From: CAYVQE01 sp964633205
GTDB taxonomy: Bacteria > Myxococcota > B64-G9
DNA: 7,831 bases
Assembly (NCBI GenBank): GCA_964633205.1
Contig: CAZWFN010000219.1
Location: 1-7,831 of the forward strand
Direction: 5' to 3'
A model generated the notes under the pieces. That model worked only from the letters and a program-made list of their open reading frames with translations. It made no database searches and was not told where the DNA came from. The position numbers were made by a program, and so were the translations under genes. Below are positions 1-5,873 of the stretch, in pieces. The stretch's first letter is position 1; the number at the start of each line of letters is the position of its first letter.

Positions 1-216
1 CGGCTGCGGCGGACTCGTCGGCCTTGGGCTGGGTGTCGGCTGCTGAGGGCTCGTCCGCCTTCGCCTGGGAGTCGGCTGCGGCGGACTCGTCGGCCTTGGG
101 CTGGGTGTCGGCTGCTGAGGGCTCGTCCGCCTTCGCCTGGGAGTCGGCTGCGGCGGACTCGTCGGCCTTGGGCTGGGTGTCGGCTGCTGAGGGCTCGTCG
201 GCCTTGGCCTGGGAGT
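1..216. repeat. 72-bp in-frame tandem repeat (three copies seen, continues left)
   Basis: Copies occupy 1-72, 73-144 and 145-216. The first two are identical and the third differs at two bases (200 and 206). A decayed partial fourth copy follows from 217 to about 239. The unit is 24 codons on the minus strand, made of two related 12-residue halves (KADEPSAADTQP and KADESAAADSQA). The array runs off the left edge, so the total copy number is unknown. Near-identity at third codon positions points to recent slippage or recombination. Confidence 0.95.
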
Positions 217-1174
217 CGGCTGCGGCGGGCTCGGCGGTCGGTGACTGGCCCTGGAAGGGGTTGAGCCACATCAGGGTCAGGAAGGTGACCACGGCGACCA
301 GCACCACGAAGGCGACGAACAGCAGCATGCGGGTCTTGGGTGGTGGGGGCTTTGAGAGCACGGCCATGTCCTCCTCGTTCAACCCCGCCTTCGCCTGAGA
401 GGCGGCTACGGCGGGCTCGCCCGCCTTCGCCTGAGAGGCGGCTACGGCGGGCTCGCCCGCCTGCGCCTGGGGGGCGGACTGGTCTTGGGCGTCCGCTTGC
501 TCCTTGAAGGCGGCGATGAAGGGCTCTCCGGGTGGGGGTGGGGCGGTGCCGTGACCGAGGTCGAGGCTGGCGGATGCTGGTTGGGGCTCGGGTTGGGGGG
601 GCGGCTGCTTCGGTTGGGCGGGCTCGCCCTCCTTCGCCTGGGAGGCGGCTACGGCGGACTCGCCCGCAGGCTTCTTGCCGAGCTCGAGCTTGTGCTCGCC
701 GGCGATGCTGCCTTCGGGAATGGGGCCGGGGTCGGAGGTCGGGGGGGCCAGGTCGACCGGCGGCGGCGCGGCCGTGGCCGGTTGGGCGCCGATGACCTCG
801 TCGATGAAGGACTCGATGTTGTGCTGCGCATCGCCCGACATCTTCTGGAACTCGACCCCCATGCCCGGGGCCGAGCCGTCGATGCTGATGGGCTCGAACT
901 TCTTGGTCCAGCGCACCTCGCCCTGCTCGACCTCCACCGGTCCCTTGCCGGTGTCGAAGTTCAGCCGCACCCGCTGGCCTTCGTTCAGGGGCCGGTTGGA
1001 ACGCAGGAAGATACCGCCCTTGCTGACGTTGCCGGCGAATACGTCGATGGCGGTCTCGTCGTCCGGCACCACCACCTTGACCGGGTTGAAGAAGTCGACC
1101 CGCCGGTGGCGGCGTTTGTCGTTCGGCTGCCGGCGGTCGGTGTTCGATTTCGGGCGCTTGGGGTCGTCGGCCAT
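1..1174 (-). CDS. PilZ-domain single-pass membrane protein with repeat tail (partial, 3' end outside window)
   Basis: The frame is open from ATG at 1174 to the window edge (391 codons, no stop), so the C-terminus is missing. Residues about 20-125 form a PilZ domain, the c-di-GMP-binding fold: the arginine motif R21-R-H-R-R25 and N49-V-S-K-G-G54 match the family signatures RxxxR and D/NxSxxG, so binding competence is plausible. Residues about 130-280 are a Pro/Ala/Gln-rich linker. Residues 283-304 are one hydrophobic helix preceded by K280-T-R282, which suggests a cytoplasmic PilZ domain and a periplasmic tail. The tail (about 310 onward) repeats Ala/Asp/Glu/Lys-rich 12-residue units. The PilZ domain resembles the short myxobacterial type. 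No Shine-Dalgarno sits before the ATG, but a promoter lies immediately upstream (1182-1210). The gene is divergent from the membrane protein at 1327. Role inferred: c-di-GMP-responsive envelope or motility protein; the partner is unknown. Confidence 0.85.
   Translation of the reverse strand, partial: MADDPKRPKSNTDRRQPNDKRRHRRVDFFNPVKVVVPDDETAIDVFAGNVSKGGIFLRSNRPLNEGQRVRLNFDTGKGPVEVEQGEVRWTKKFEPISIDGSAPGMGVEFQKMSGDAQHNIESFIDEVIGAQPATAAPPPVDLAPPTSDPGPIPEGSIAGEHKLELGKKPAGESAVAASQAKEGEPAQPKQPPPQPEPQPASASLDLGHGTAPPPPGEPFIAAFKEQADAQDQSAPQAQAGEPAVAASQAKAGEPAVAASQAKAGLNEEDMAVLSKPPPPKTRMLLFVAFVVLVAVVTFLTLMWLNPFQGQSPTAEPAAADSQAKADEPSAADTQPKADESAAADSQAKADEPSAADTQPKADESAAADSQAKADEPSAADTQPKADESAAA
385..456. 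repeat. 36-bp tandem repeat, two exact copies, in the PilZ protein linker
   Basis: Positions 385-420 and 421-456 are identical 36-bp units, each encoding the 12 residues AGEPAVAASQAK on the minus strand. A degenerate third unit follows from 457, and a further diverged copy lies near 629-664. The period and residue pattern match the half-units of the 72-bp array at the left edge, but these copies lie on the cytoplasmic side of the predicted helix. Confidence 0.9.
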
Positions 1175-1181
1175 GCGCCCA

Positions 1182-1210
1182 ATGGTAGTCGCGTCGGCCG
1201 GGGCAGTCAA
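1182..1210 (-). promoter_or_regulatory. Sigma70-type promoter for the PilZ gene
   Basis: Read on the minus strand, TTGACT (1210-1205), a 17-nt spacer and TACCAT (1187-1182) match five of six and four of six consensus positions. The -10 box ends 7 nt before the ATG at 1174, so transcription would begin at or next to the start codon, giving a leaderless mRNA. Not verified by data. Confidence 0.5.
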
Positions 1211-1231
1211 CGCCGGTCGCCGGGAATTGCT

Positions 1232-1260
1232 TTGACACCCGGCTGCCGGGCTGGTACTGC
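1232..1260 (+). promoter_or_regulatory. Possible promoter for the four-helix membrane protein gene
   Basis: A perfect -35 box TTGACA (1232-1237) is followed after 17 nt by TACTGC (1255-1260), a poor -10 box that keeps only the TA. TG one base upstream could act as an extended -10. The -35 box lies 21 bp from the divergent -35 box of the PilZ promoter, so the two could share regulation. Confidence 0.35.
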
Positions 1261-1326
1261 AAAGACAACGCAGACAAACGGGGATGTCCGGGTCGCCCGA
1301 CCCGGGACCGAGACAGGAGGGATGAT

Positions 1327-1755
1327 ATGGCGGATTGGAGTTTCTGGGTCAACGTGCTGGTGCTGCTGGCTCTGGGCGTGTTGGGGGCGGCTTCGCTGAT
1401 CGCCAAGAAGAAGCCCGACGCCAAGGAGATGCTCGACAAGCTGGCCAAGTTCTCGGGCTACATCGGTGCGGTGGCCGCCCTGTGGGGCATCTGGCGCATC
1501 ATAGACGCTTTGATCAACATCAAGCTGCTGTCCTACATCCCTCTGATCTGGATCACCGCTCTGGCCACCGGCTTGGTCGAGGCCGGCCTGGGCTTCATCT
1601 TCGGCTGGGGCCTGGCCACCACCTACCTCAGCGCCGAGGCCAAGGCCAAGGGCGAGGATCTGCGCCAGAAGCTGGTGGCCTTCCAGGTCACCCTGGGCCT
1701 GGTGGCGATCGGCCTGGCCATCTGGTGGATCGTTCTCGTCTATGTGATCTACTAG
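1327..1755 (+). CDS. Small four-helix integral membrane protein, function unknown
   Basis: The 142-residue protein is mostly hydrophobic. Likely membrane segments are residues 7-26, 43-63, about 70-95 and 117-141. A basic loop (K27-K-K29, then a short amphipathic stretch to about 42) follows the first helix, and a charged loop (about 102-116, rich in Ala, Lys and Glu) precedes the last, so both loops probably face the cytoplasm. The ATG at 1327 is preceded 6 nt upstream by a full AGGAGG (1315-1320), which fixes the start. I do not recognise the family and see no catalytic or binding motif. The gene is single, divergent from the PilZ gene, with its own candidate promoter. It could be a small channel, a holin-like protein or a membrane accessory subunit; the sequence does not choose between these. 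Confidence 0.85.
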   Translation: MADWSFWVNVLVLLALGVLGAASLIAKKKPDAKEMLDKLAKFSGYIGAVAALWGIWRIIDALINIKLLSYIPLIWITALATGLVEAGLGFIFGWGLATTYLSAEAKAKGEDLRQKLVAFQVTLGLVAIGLAIWWIVLVYVIY

Positions 1756-1800
1756 ACCCCGGGCCGCATTCCCGATCGACCAAGCGCTTCCCATTCGAGC

Positions 1801-1817
1801 CGGCTGCACCGCAGCCG
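1801..1817 (+). terminator. GC-rich hairpin downstream of the four-helix membrane protein gene
   Basis: Perfect 7-bp arms CGGCTGC and GCAGCCG enclose a 3-nt loop (ACC), 46 nt after the stop codon. No T-tract follows directly; the nearest run of five Ts is at 1850-1854. It is therefore a weak candidate intrinsic terminator, or an mRNA 3'-end stabiliser. Confidence 0.3.
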
Positions 1818-1838
1818 CCCGCTTCGTATAGACTCGGC

Positions 1839-1867
1839 TTGTGCTGCGGTTTTTGCAGTACTAGACT
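1839..1867 (+). promoter_or_regulatory. Candidate promoter for the 1899-3097 two-gene unit
   Basis: TTGTGC (1839-1844), a 17-nt spacer and TAGACT (1862-1867) give a weak -35 box and a moderate -10 box. The predicted start of transcription near 1874 leaves a leader of about 25 nt containing the Shine-Dalgarno GGGAGGGAG (1885-1893). The -10 region is part of a 9-bp direct repeat (1829-1837 and 1862-1870). Confidence 0.3.
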
Positions 1868-1898
1868 CGGAATCCGCTGTGGATGGGAGGGAGTCGGG

Positions 1899-2624
1899 AT
1901 GTCGCGTTTGCTTTCTGTGCGGCTGCTGATGGCCGGACTGGTGTTGTTGTCCGGTGTGGCGGTCCGGGCCGGTGGGACGCGGACCTTGGGGATGGTGCCG
2001 GATCCTTCGTGTCGCACCAGCGAGCTGGTGGTGCCCATCGAGCAGGCTCTGGCCGCGCACCTGGACGCGCCCGGCGTGCGCATCGTGCACAGCGATCCGG
2101 CCAAGGCCCGGCTGCTGCTGCGCTACGTGCTGCGCATCCACCCGCGCGGCGACGAGGTGCTGGTGCAGCTCGACGGCGAGGTGTTCGGCAACCGCAGCAA
2201 CAAGCTGTTGGCCGAGGGCTCGGTGCGCTCCGATCCGCACCCGGCCGGCGCCCCGGGCCAGACCGCCGCCGCCCGCCAGGCGGCCCAGCGGCTGGCCGAG
2301 CGGCTGGCGGCCGCTCTGGCCGAGCGGCTGGCGCGGCCGGCCCGCGGCCGCAGCGTGATGCTGCAGGTCAGCCTGGCGCCGGCCGTGGCCGAGCGCCGCC
2401 AGGCCGTCGAGCAACGCCTGCGCCAGGCGCTGGCCGGGATGTCGCCGCGGCGCAAGGGCAGCACCCGCAGCAACCTGATGATAACCCTGTTCACCGTCGA
2501 GCCGGCCAAGACCCTGGCCGAGCGCATCGAGCGGGCGCTGCAGGCCGACTCCGGGCTGCAGGTGCGCTGGCAGGTGCAGGCGCGCTCCACCCTGATGCTC
2601 GAACTGGTCGAGGAGCGGCCTTGA
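1899..2624 (+). CDS. Secreted periplasmic protein of unknown function
   Basis: ATG at 1899 follows a purine-rich GGGAGGGAG. The 241-residue protein begins with a signal peptide: R3 and R8, a hydrophobic core at about 9-20, and a probable signal peptidase I site after A24 (V-R-A then G-G). The mature part has two alpha/beta-looking blocks, residues about 38-105 and 152-238, joined by an Ala/Arg/Leu-rich helix (about 121-146) that contains two copies of LAERLA. Each block pairs an amphipathic helix with alternating-hydrophobic strands. This resembles in style the small periplasmic domains of envelope accessory proteins (LpoB- or FlgT-like), but I cannot assign a family. There is no lipobox. Its stop overlaps the TTG start of the next gene, so the two are almost certainly co-translated and probably act in the same compartment. 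The long frame that extends upstream of 1899 is rejected because it lies antisense-like across the four-helix gene. Confidence 0.8.
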   Translation: MSRLLSVRLLMAGLVLLSGVAVRAGGTRTLGMVPDPSCRTSELVVPIEQALAAHLDAPGVRIVHSDPAKARLLLRYVLRIHPRGDEVLVQLDGEVFGNRSNKLLAEGSVRSDPHPAGAPGQTAAARQAAQRLAERLAAALAERLARPARGRSVMLQVSLAPAVAERRQAVEQRLRQALAGMSPRRKGSTRSNLMITLFTVEPAKTLAERIERALQADSGLQVRWQVQARSTLMLELVEERP

Positions 2625-3097
2625 ACCCGCGGCTGCGCGCCGGGCTGCTGGTCGGCGGGCTGGTGGTGGTGGCCGGGCTGGGCCTGTGGGCGGTCCAGCG
2701 CCTGCTGTCCCACCGCCCGCCGCCGCCGTCGGAGCCGCCGCAGGCAGCAGCCGCGGCGCGGCCGCTGTCGGGCGCGGTGGCCGATGCGGTGCTGCCGGCC
2801 GTGATCGCCCGGCTGTCCGACTGTACCGCCTCGGTGGAGACGGCCTGCCGCGCCTCGGGCCGGCTGGAGCTGCGCATCGCGTTCACCGGCGCCGGCGGCC
2901 GCATCGAGCGCTGGTCGGCCGGCTCCGGCTGTCTCAGCGAGCCGGTCCGGCAATGCTTCGAGCGCACGCTGTCGACGCTGCGGCTGGAGCCGGTGGGCCG
3001 GTCCGGCTCCATCGAGATCGCCTATCCGCTGGGCTGCAGCCCAAACGGCCGGCTGCACCTGCCCCGGCTCACCCCCCACCGCGCCGCCCCGCGCTGA
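2621..3097 (+). CDS. Inner-membrane-anchored protein with AgmX/PglI-type TonB-like C-terminal domain
   Basis: TTG at 2621 overlaps the upstream TGA by three bases (TTGA) and has GAGGAG (2610-2615) 5 nt before it; no better start is visible. The 158-residue protein has one N-terminal helix (about 8-26), a Pro/Ala linker (33-48), and a C-terminal domain (about 50-137). That domain shows the pattern of AgmX/PglI C-terminal regions: an early helix with a Cys, a strand with G-R (G93-R94), a conserved Cys in a second helix (C112), R121-L, and a closing strand ending in Y135-P136. Such domains are TonB-like and common in myxobacterial gliding and envelope proteins. Five cysteines (68, 76, 104, 112, 139) may form disulfides in the periplasm. 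A basic 15-residue tail is encoded in the region that overlaps the convergent gene. The family call is by pattern only. Confidence 0.7.
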   Translation: MNPRLRAGLLVGGLVVVAGLGLWAVQRLLSHRPPPPSEPPQAAAAARPLSGAVADAVLPAVIARLSDCTASVETACRASGRLELRIAFTGAGGRIERWSAGSGCLSEPVRQCFERTLSTLRLEPVGRSGSIEIAYPLGCSPNGRLHLPRLTPHRAAPR

Positions 3098-3626
3098 GCC
3101 GAAGCTCCCCCCACCGGCGCCGGCCGGCCAGCCAGGCCAGGCCCATCCACCAAGCCCACGACCCGGCCGGGCCGCTGGTGGCGCAGCCGTCGCTGCGATC
3201 GCCGCTGGCCGCCGGCTCGTCCGGCCCGGCCGGCGGTGCCGGCGGCGGCAGCGGCTCGGGTACCCGGCCGGCGGCGTCGGGCACCTGCAGCACCGCCTCG
3301 GCCGAGTAGGCCGAGGGGTTGCCCTCGATGTCGACCGCCACCACCGTGAAGAACCAGGTGCCGGGCGCCGGCCGGGGCAGCGTCAGCGCAGTGCGGGCGC
3401 CCGCGTTGCGCACCTGCTGGTAGCGGAAGGTGTCGTCGTGCGGGTGGGCCACCCCGGCCGGCCGCGGCCGCCGGCCGTAGTGCACCAGGTAGTGGCTGAC
3501 CGTCTCGGGCCCGCCCTGGGTATCGCGCTCGACCGGTTGCCAGCGCAGCTGCACCGTGCCCGCCGGCTGGCCGGCCGGTGCGGCCAGCAGCAGCCAGGCG
3601 GTGCCGATGGCCGCGGCGGCCGTCAT
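3069..3626 (-). CDS. Fibronectin type III protein with MYXO-CTERM-like C-terminus
   Basis: ATG at 3626 overlaps the previous gene's stop (ATGA). The 185-residue protein has a short signal peptide (1-22) and one fibronectin III domain (about 24-115): the early W29, Y46 and Y50 in the B/C strands, W91-F-F93 before the V-A-V-D strand, and E101-G-N-P-S with a late S108 are typical. A Pro-rich spacer (122-139) follows. The tail has G146-C147, a hydrophobic stretch (about 155-168) and R169-R-R171. Cys, helix, Arg cluster is the arrangement of MYXO-CTERM sorting signals, which direct proteins to the surface in myxobacteria. Unusually, 14 residues follow the Arg cluster, and their codons lie in or near the overlap with the convergent TonB-like gene. 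It is the last gene of the operon starting at 5741. Probable role: surface-anchored binding or adhesion module. Confidence 0.8.
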   Translation of the reverse strand: MTAAAAIGTAWLLLAAPAGQPAGTVQLRWQPVERDTQGGPETVSHYLVHYGRRPRPAGVAHPHDDTFRYQQVRNAGARTALTLPRPAPGTWFFTVVAVDIEGNPSAYSAEAVLQVPDAAGRVPEPLPPPAPPAGPDEPAASGDRSDGCATSGPAGSWAWWMGLAWLAGRRRWGELRLSAGRRGGG

Positions 3627-4684
3627 GGCGCGGACTCGCCGGCGGCCGGATCCAGCGCATCGAGAGCCGGCGCCCGCCGCACCGGCCGGGCTTCGCTGCC
3701 CGGATGCGGCGCCGTGGCCGGCATCAGCTGGGCGGCGTCCAGCGCGCGCACGCCGAGCACCAGGTCCAGCCGCGGCCGGTCGCGGCCGGCGGTGCCCAGC
3801 GGCGCGCCGCGCGCGACCCGGCGCCCGCTGGCCACCGCGGTGGTGTGCAGGTCGCAGACCTCGGTCAGCAGCCCGCAGGCATGGCGCAGCTCGACGCAGC
3901 GGCCGCGGCCGCCGTCGGTGCCGACGAAGCCGACCCGCCCGGCCATGGGCGCGCGTACCGTCTCGCCCGGCGCGGCGGCCAGCCGCACGCCCTTGCCTTC
4001 GCGCCGGCTCAGATCGCGGTCGGCCACCGGCCAGCGCGCCCGCAGGCAGGCCGCCAGCCCGGTCACGGTGCACAGCCAGCTGCGGGCCCGCTGTCGCTGG
4101 GGCGCCAGCAGGTGGCGGCGCAGCGCCACCAGGCTGGACTCCAGCTCGGTGCCGGCGGCCGGCCGCAGCCGGGCGACCCGGGCGGCCCGCAGCGGACCGA
4201 CCGCCCAGGCCACCAGGGCGGTGGCCGTCGAGCCGGTCCGCTTGCGGTAGCGGGCCAGCAGCCGGGCGGCCGCCCGCGAGCGCGCCGGGCCTTCGTCGGC
4301 CACCGGCTCGGCGCCGGCCGGCAGGCGGGCCCAGTAGTGGCCGCCCTCGCCCAGCACACCCGCCGCGGCCTGGGCCAGATGCGCCTTGAGCAGGGCGAAG
4401 TCGAGGCCGTGGCGAGCGGCCAGCTGGCGCAGCACCGGATCGGCCCGTTGCTCGCGCTGCAGGTCGAACAGGGTCAGCAGCTTCTCGCCGCCGGGGCCGG
4501 TGGCCGGCTGGGCCGCGGTCGGCGGGGTCAGCGCGATCGACAGCGGGGTGCTGCGCTGGCGGGCGCTGCCGCTGATCAGCTGAGCGGCGTCGCCCAGCCC
4601 GGTCACCAGCGGCAGCTGCAGCACGGCGCAGGCGACGGCCACCACGGTGCAACAGAAAGCCAGCAGGCCGTGGTCACGGTTCAT
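3623..4684 (-). CDS. Membrane-anchored lytic-transglycosylase-like plus LytM/M23-like protein, both domains catalytically degenerate
   Basis: ATG at 4684 has AGGAG 6 nt upstream and overlaps the TPR gene's stop by 11 bp. The 353-residue protein has an N-terminal helix (about 7-27). Residues about 80-175 follow the transglycosylase SLT pattern: H92-G-L-D with L98-L-K-A101, then an A-R-L-L-A-R-Y helix (140-146), then A159-W-A-V-G-P164 in place of the usual A-Y-N-A-G-P. The catalytic Glu expected after Q105 is Ala. Residues about 229-320 follow the LytM/M23 pattern: G-V-x-L-A-A-A-P-G, A245-P-M-A-G-R-V, and T274 through G287. All metal or catalytic positions are altered: the HxGxD-like site reads G230-K-G-V-R234, the H before L279 is D278, and HxH reads R305-L-D307. 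By analogy with EnvC/NlpD it may bind peptidoglycan or regulate another hydrolase rather than cut. Cysteines 205, 213, 263, 270 and 277 may form disulfides. It shares an operon with a TPR and an FN3 protein. Confidence 0.8.
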   Translation of the reverse strand: MNRDHGLLAFCCTVVAVACAVLQLPLVTGLGDAAQLISGSARQRSTPLSIALTPPTAAQPATGPGGEKLLTLFDLQREQRADPVLRQLAARHGLDFALLKAHLAQAAAGVLGEGGHYWARLPAGAEPVADEGPARSRAAARLLARYRKRTGSTATALVAWAVGPLRAARVARLRPAAGTELESSLVALRRHLLAPQRQRARSWLCTVTGLAACLRARWPVADRDLSRREGKGVRLAAAPGETVRAPMAGRVGFVGTDGGRGRCVELRHACGLLTEVCDLHTTAVASGRRVARGAPLGTAGRDRPRLDLVLGVRALDAAQLMPATAPHPGSEARPVRRAPALDALDPAAGESAP

Positions 4685-5741
4685 CGGCGCCTCCTGCGGG
4701 CCGCTGGCCCGCGGCCCCCGGCCGCTCGCCGGCTTCGGCTGCTGCCGCCGGGCCGGCCGGCCGGCGGCTGTCCGCGATGACGGCCAGCAGCAGCAGGGCC
4801 ACTGCGCCGGCCAGCAGCGCCAGCAGGCCGAACAGGGCCAGCAGGCCGCGGCCGCGCGGCACCCGCAGCCGCGCATCGTCGTCTCGGTCGCGGACGGCGT
4901 GTCCGCGGTAGGCGTCGATCACCCGCTGGGCCGCCTCGACCCGGGCCAGGCCGGGCGCGGGCGGCGCGCTCGGCGCGGCCGGAGCCTGCTGCGGTGCCTG
5001 CGGTACGGGCGGCGCTGCCTGCGGTGCGGGCGGCGGTGCCTCGGAGCGCGGCACCTGGGCCAGCAGATCGTCCAGCGGCGGTTCGGCGGGGGATTCCGGT
5101 GGCGGGTGATCCGGCAACCGGGGCGGCTCGGCCGCGGCCGCCGGATCGGCCGCGGGCGCAGGCGCTTGCTGGGCCTCGACCGCGGCCAGCAGATCCTGGA
5201 AGGCGTTGTCCGGCGCCGGCGGCGCGGCCGCAGCGGCCTGGCGCCGGCGGCTGGGGGCGGTGCCCGAGCGGGACTTGAAACGCCGCGGCTCGGCCCTGGC
5301 CGCGGGCGCCGGGTCACCGCCGGTGCGCTGCAGCAGGCGCAGCGCCTCGTCGTTGTCGGGCTCCAGGTCGAGCGCCCGCATGCAGGCGTCGGCAGCCGCC
5401 TTGGGCTGGGCCGCGGCCAGGAAGATCTCGGCTGCGATCAGGTAGGCCTCCACGTTGCGATCGTCCAGCCCCAGCGCCAGCTTGATCTGCTCCAGGGCCT
5501 CGCGGTGGCGGAAGCGGTAGAACAGCGCCCGGGCGTAGGCCAGGTGGCCGTCGGAGAAGTCGGGGTGGTGCTCCAGGCCCAGCCGGCAGAGCTGCTCGGC
5601 CTCGTCCAGCCGGCCGCGGCGGATCAGCGCCTCGGCCAGCGGGGCGAACACGCGCGAGGCCGGGTCGTCGCGCAGCACCAGGAAATACTCGCGAATCTCG
5701 GCATCGGTCGGTGGCTTGCGTTCCTTGAACGATGTGCTCAT
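4674..5741 (-). CDS. TPR-repeat protein with Pro/Ala-rich linker and single C-terminal membrane helix
   Basis: ATG at 5741 is the first start below the promoter at 5784-5813; the Shine-Dalgarno is weak (AGGG). The frame stays open far upstream, but that part is antisense to the Yip1/TlpA gene. The 355-residue protein carries three 34-residue tetratricopeptide repeats: about 28-61 (A-L-I-R-R-G-R-L-D-E-A), 62-95 and 96-129 (ending A-L-D-L-E-P-D-N). A basic patch (154-167) and a disordered Pro/Ala linker (about 170-265) follow, with two similar acidic segments: F181-Q-D-L-L-A-A-V188 and D224-D-L-L-A-Q-V230. A membrane helix spans 300-322, followed by a 33-residue low-complexity tail. Positive residues before the helix (R293-R298) suggest cytoplasmic TPRs and a short periplasmic tail. 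TPRs bind protein partners, so it probably scaffolds its operon partners at the inner membrane. It is the first gene of three. Confidence 0.82.
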   Translation of the reverse strand: MSTSFKERKPPTDAEIREYFLVLRDDPASRVFAPLAEALIRRGRLDEAEQLCRLGLEHHPDFSDGHLAYARALFYRFRHREALEQIKLALGLDDRNVEAYLIAAEIFLAAAQPKAAADACMRALDLEPDNDEALRLLQRTGGDPAPAARAEPRRFKSRSGTAPSRRRQAAAAAPPAPDNAFQDLLAAVEAQQAPAPAADPAAAAEPPRLPDHPPPESPAEPPLDDLLAQVPRSEAPPPAPQAAPPVPQAPQQAPAAPSAPPAPGLARVEAAQRVIDAYRGHAVRDRDDDARLRVPRGRGLLALFGLLALLAGAVALLLLAVIADSRRPAGPAAAAEAGERPGAAGQRPAGGADEP

Positions 5742-5783
5742 ATTGCCCTGGCGGCCGGCCCGGCGGACGAGACCGACGCCGGC

Positions 5784-5813
5784 AGTGTAGCAGACGGATT
5801 TCCGGGGTGTCAA
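5784..5813 (-). promoter_or_regulatory. Strong sigma70-type promoter of the TPR/pseudo-hydrolase/FN3 operon
   Basis: On the minus strand: a perfect TTGACA (5813-5808), an 18-nt spacer, then TACACT (5789-5784) preceded by TGC, an extended -10. Expected transcription start is near 5777, giving a leader of about 35 nt before the ATG at 5741. No promoter of similar quality is seen for the divergent gene at 5874. Confidence 0.65.
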
Positions 5814-5873
5814 AACGCCAGGCGCTGCGGCTTTTGGCCCGGAGTCTCGACCCGAACCGGGGAGGCGCTTGCC

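Noticed and set aside
1..216. CRISPR array
   Set aside because: The repeats are contiguous 72-bp units without unique spacers, in frame with the PilZ gene.
485..1399. 304-residue plus-strand open frame
   Set aside because: It is antisense to the PilZ gene, Gly/Leu/Arg-rich without a family pattern, has no Shine-Dalgarno, and runs into the four-helix gene in another frame. The same applies to the plus-strand frame at 24-398, a mirror of the repeat array.
3096..3107. GAGC-CGAA-GCTC hairpin (UUCG loop on the minus strand) as terminator
   Set aside because: Only 4 bp of stem and no T-tract on either strand; it also lies across a stop codon.
3438..4780. Long plus-strand frames of up to 400 residues
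   Set aside because: Antisense to the pseudo-hydrolase and FN3 genes. The translations are Ala/Gly/Arg/Pro noise, as expected at high GC, while the minus-strand frames show domains and overlapping start/stop junctions.
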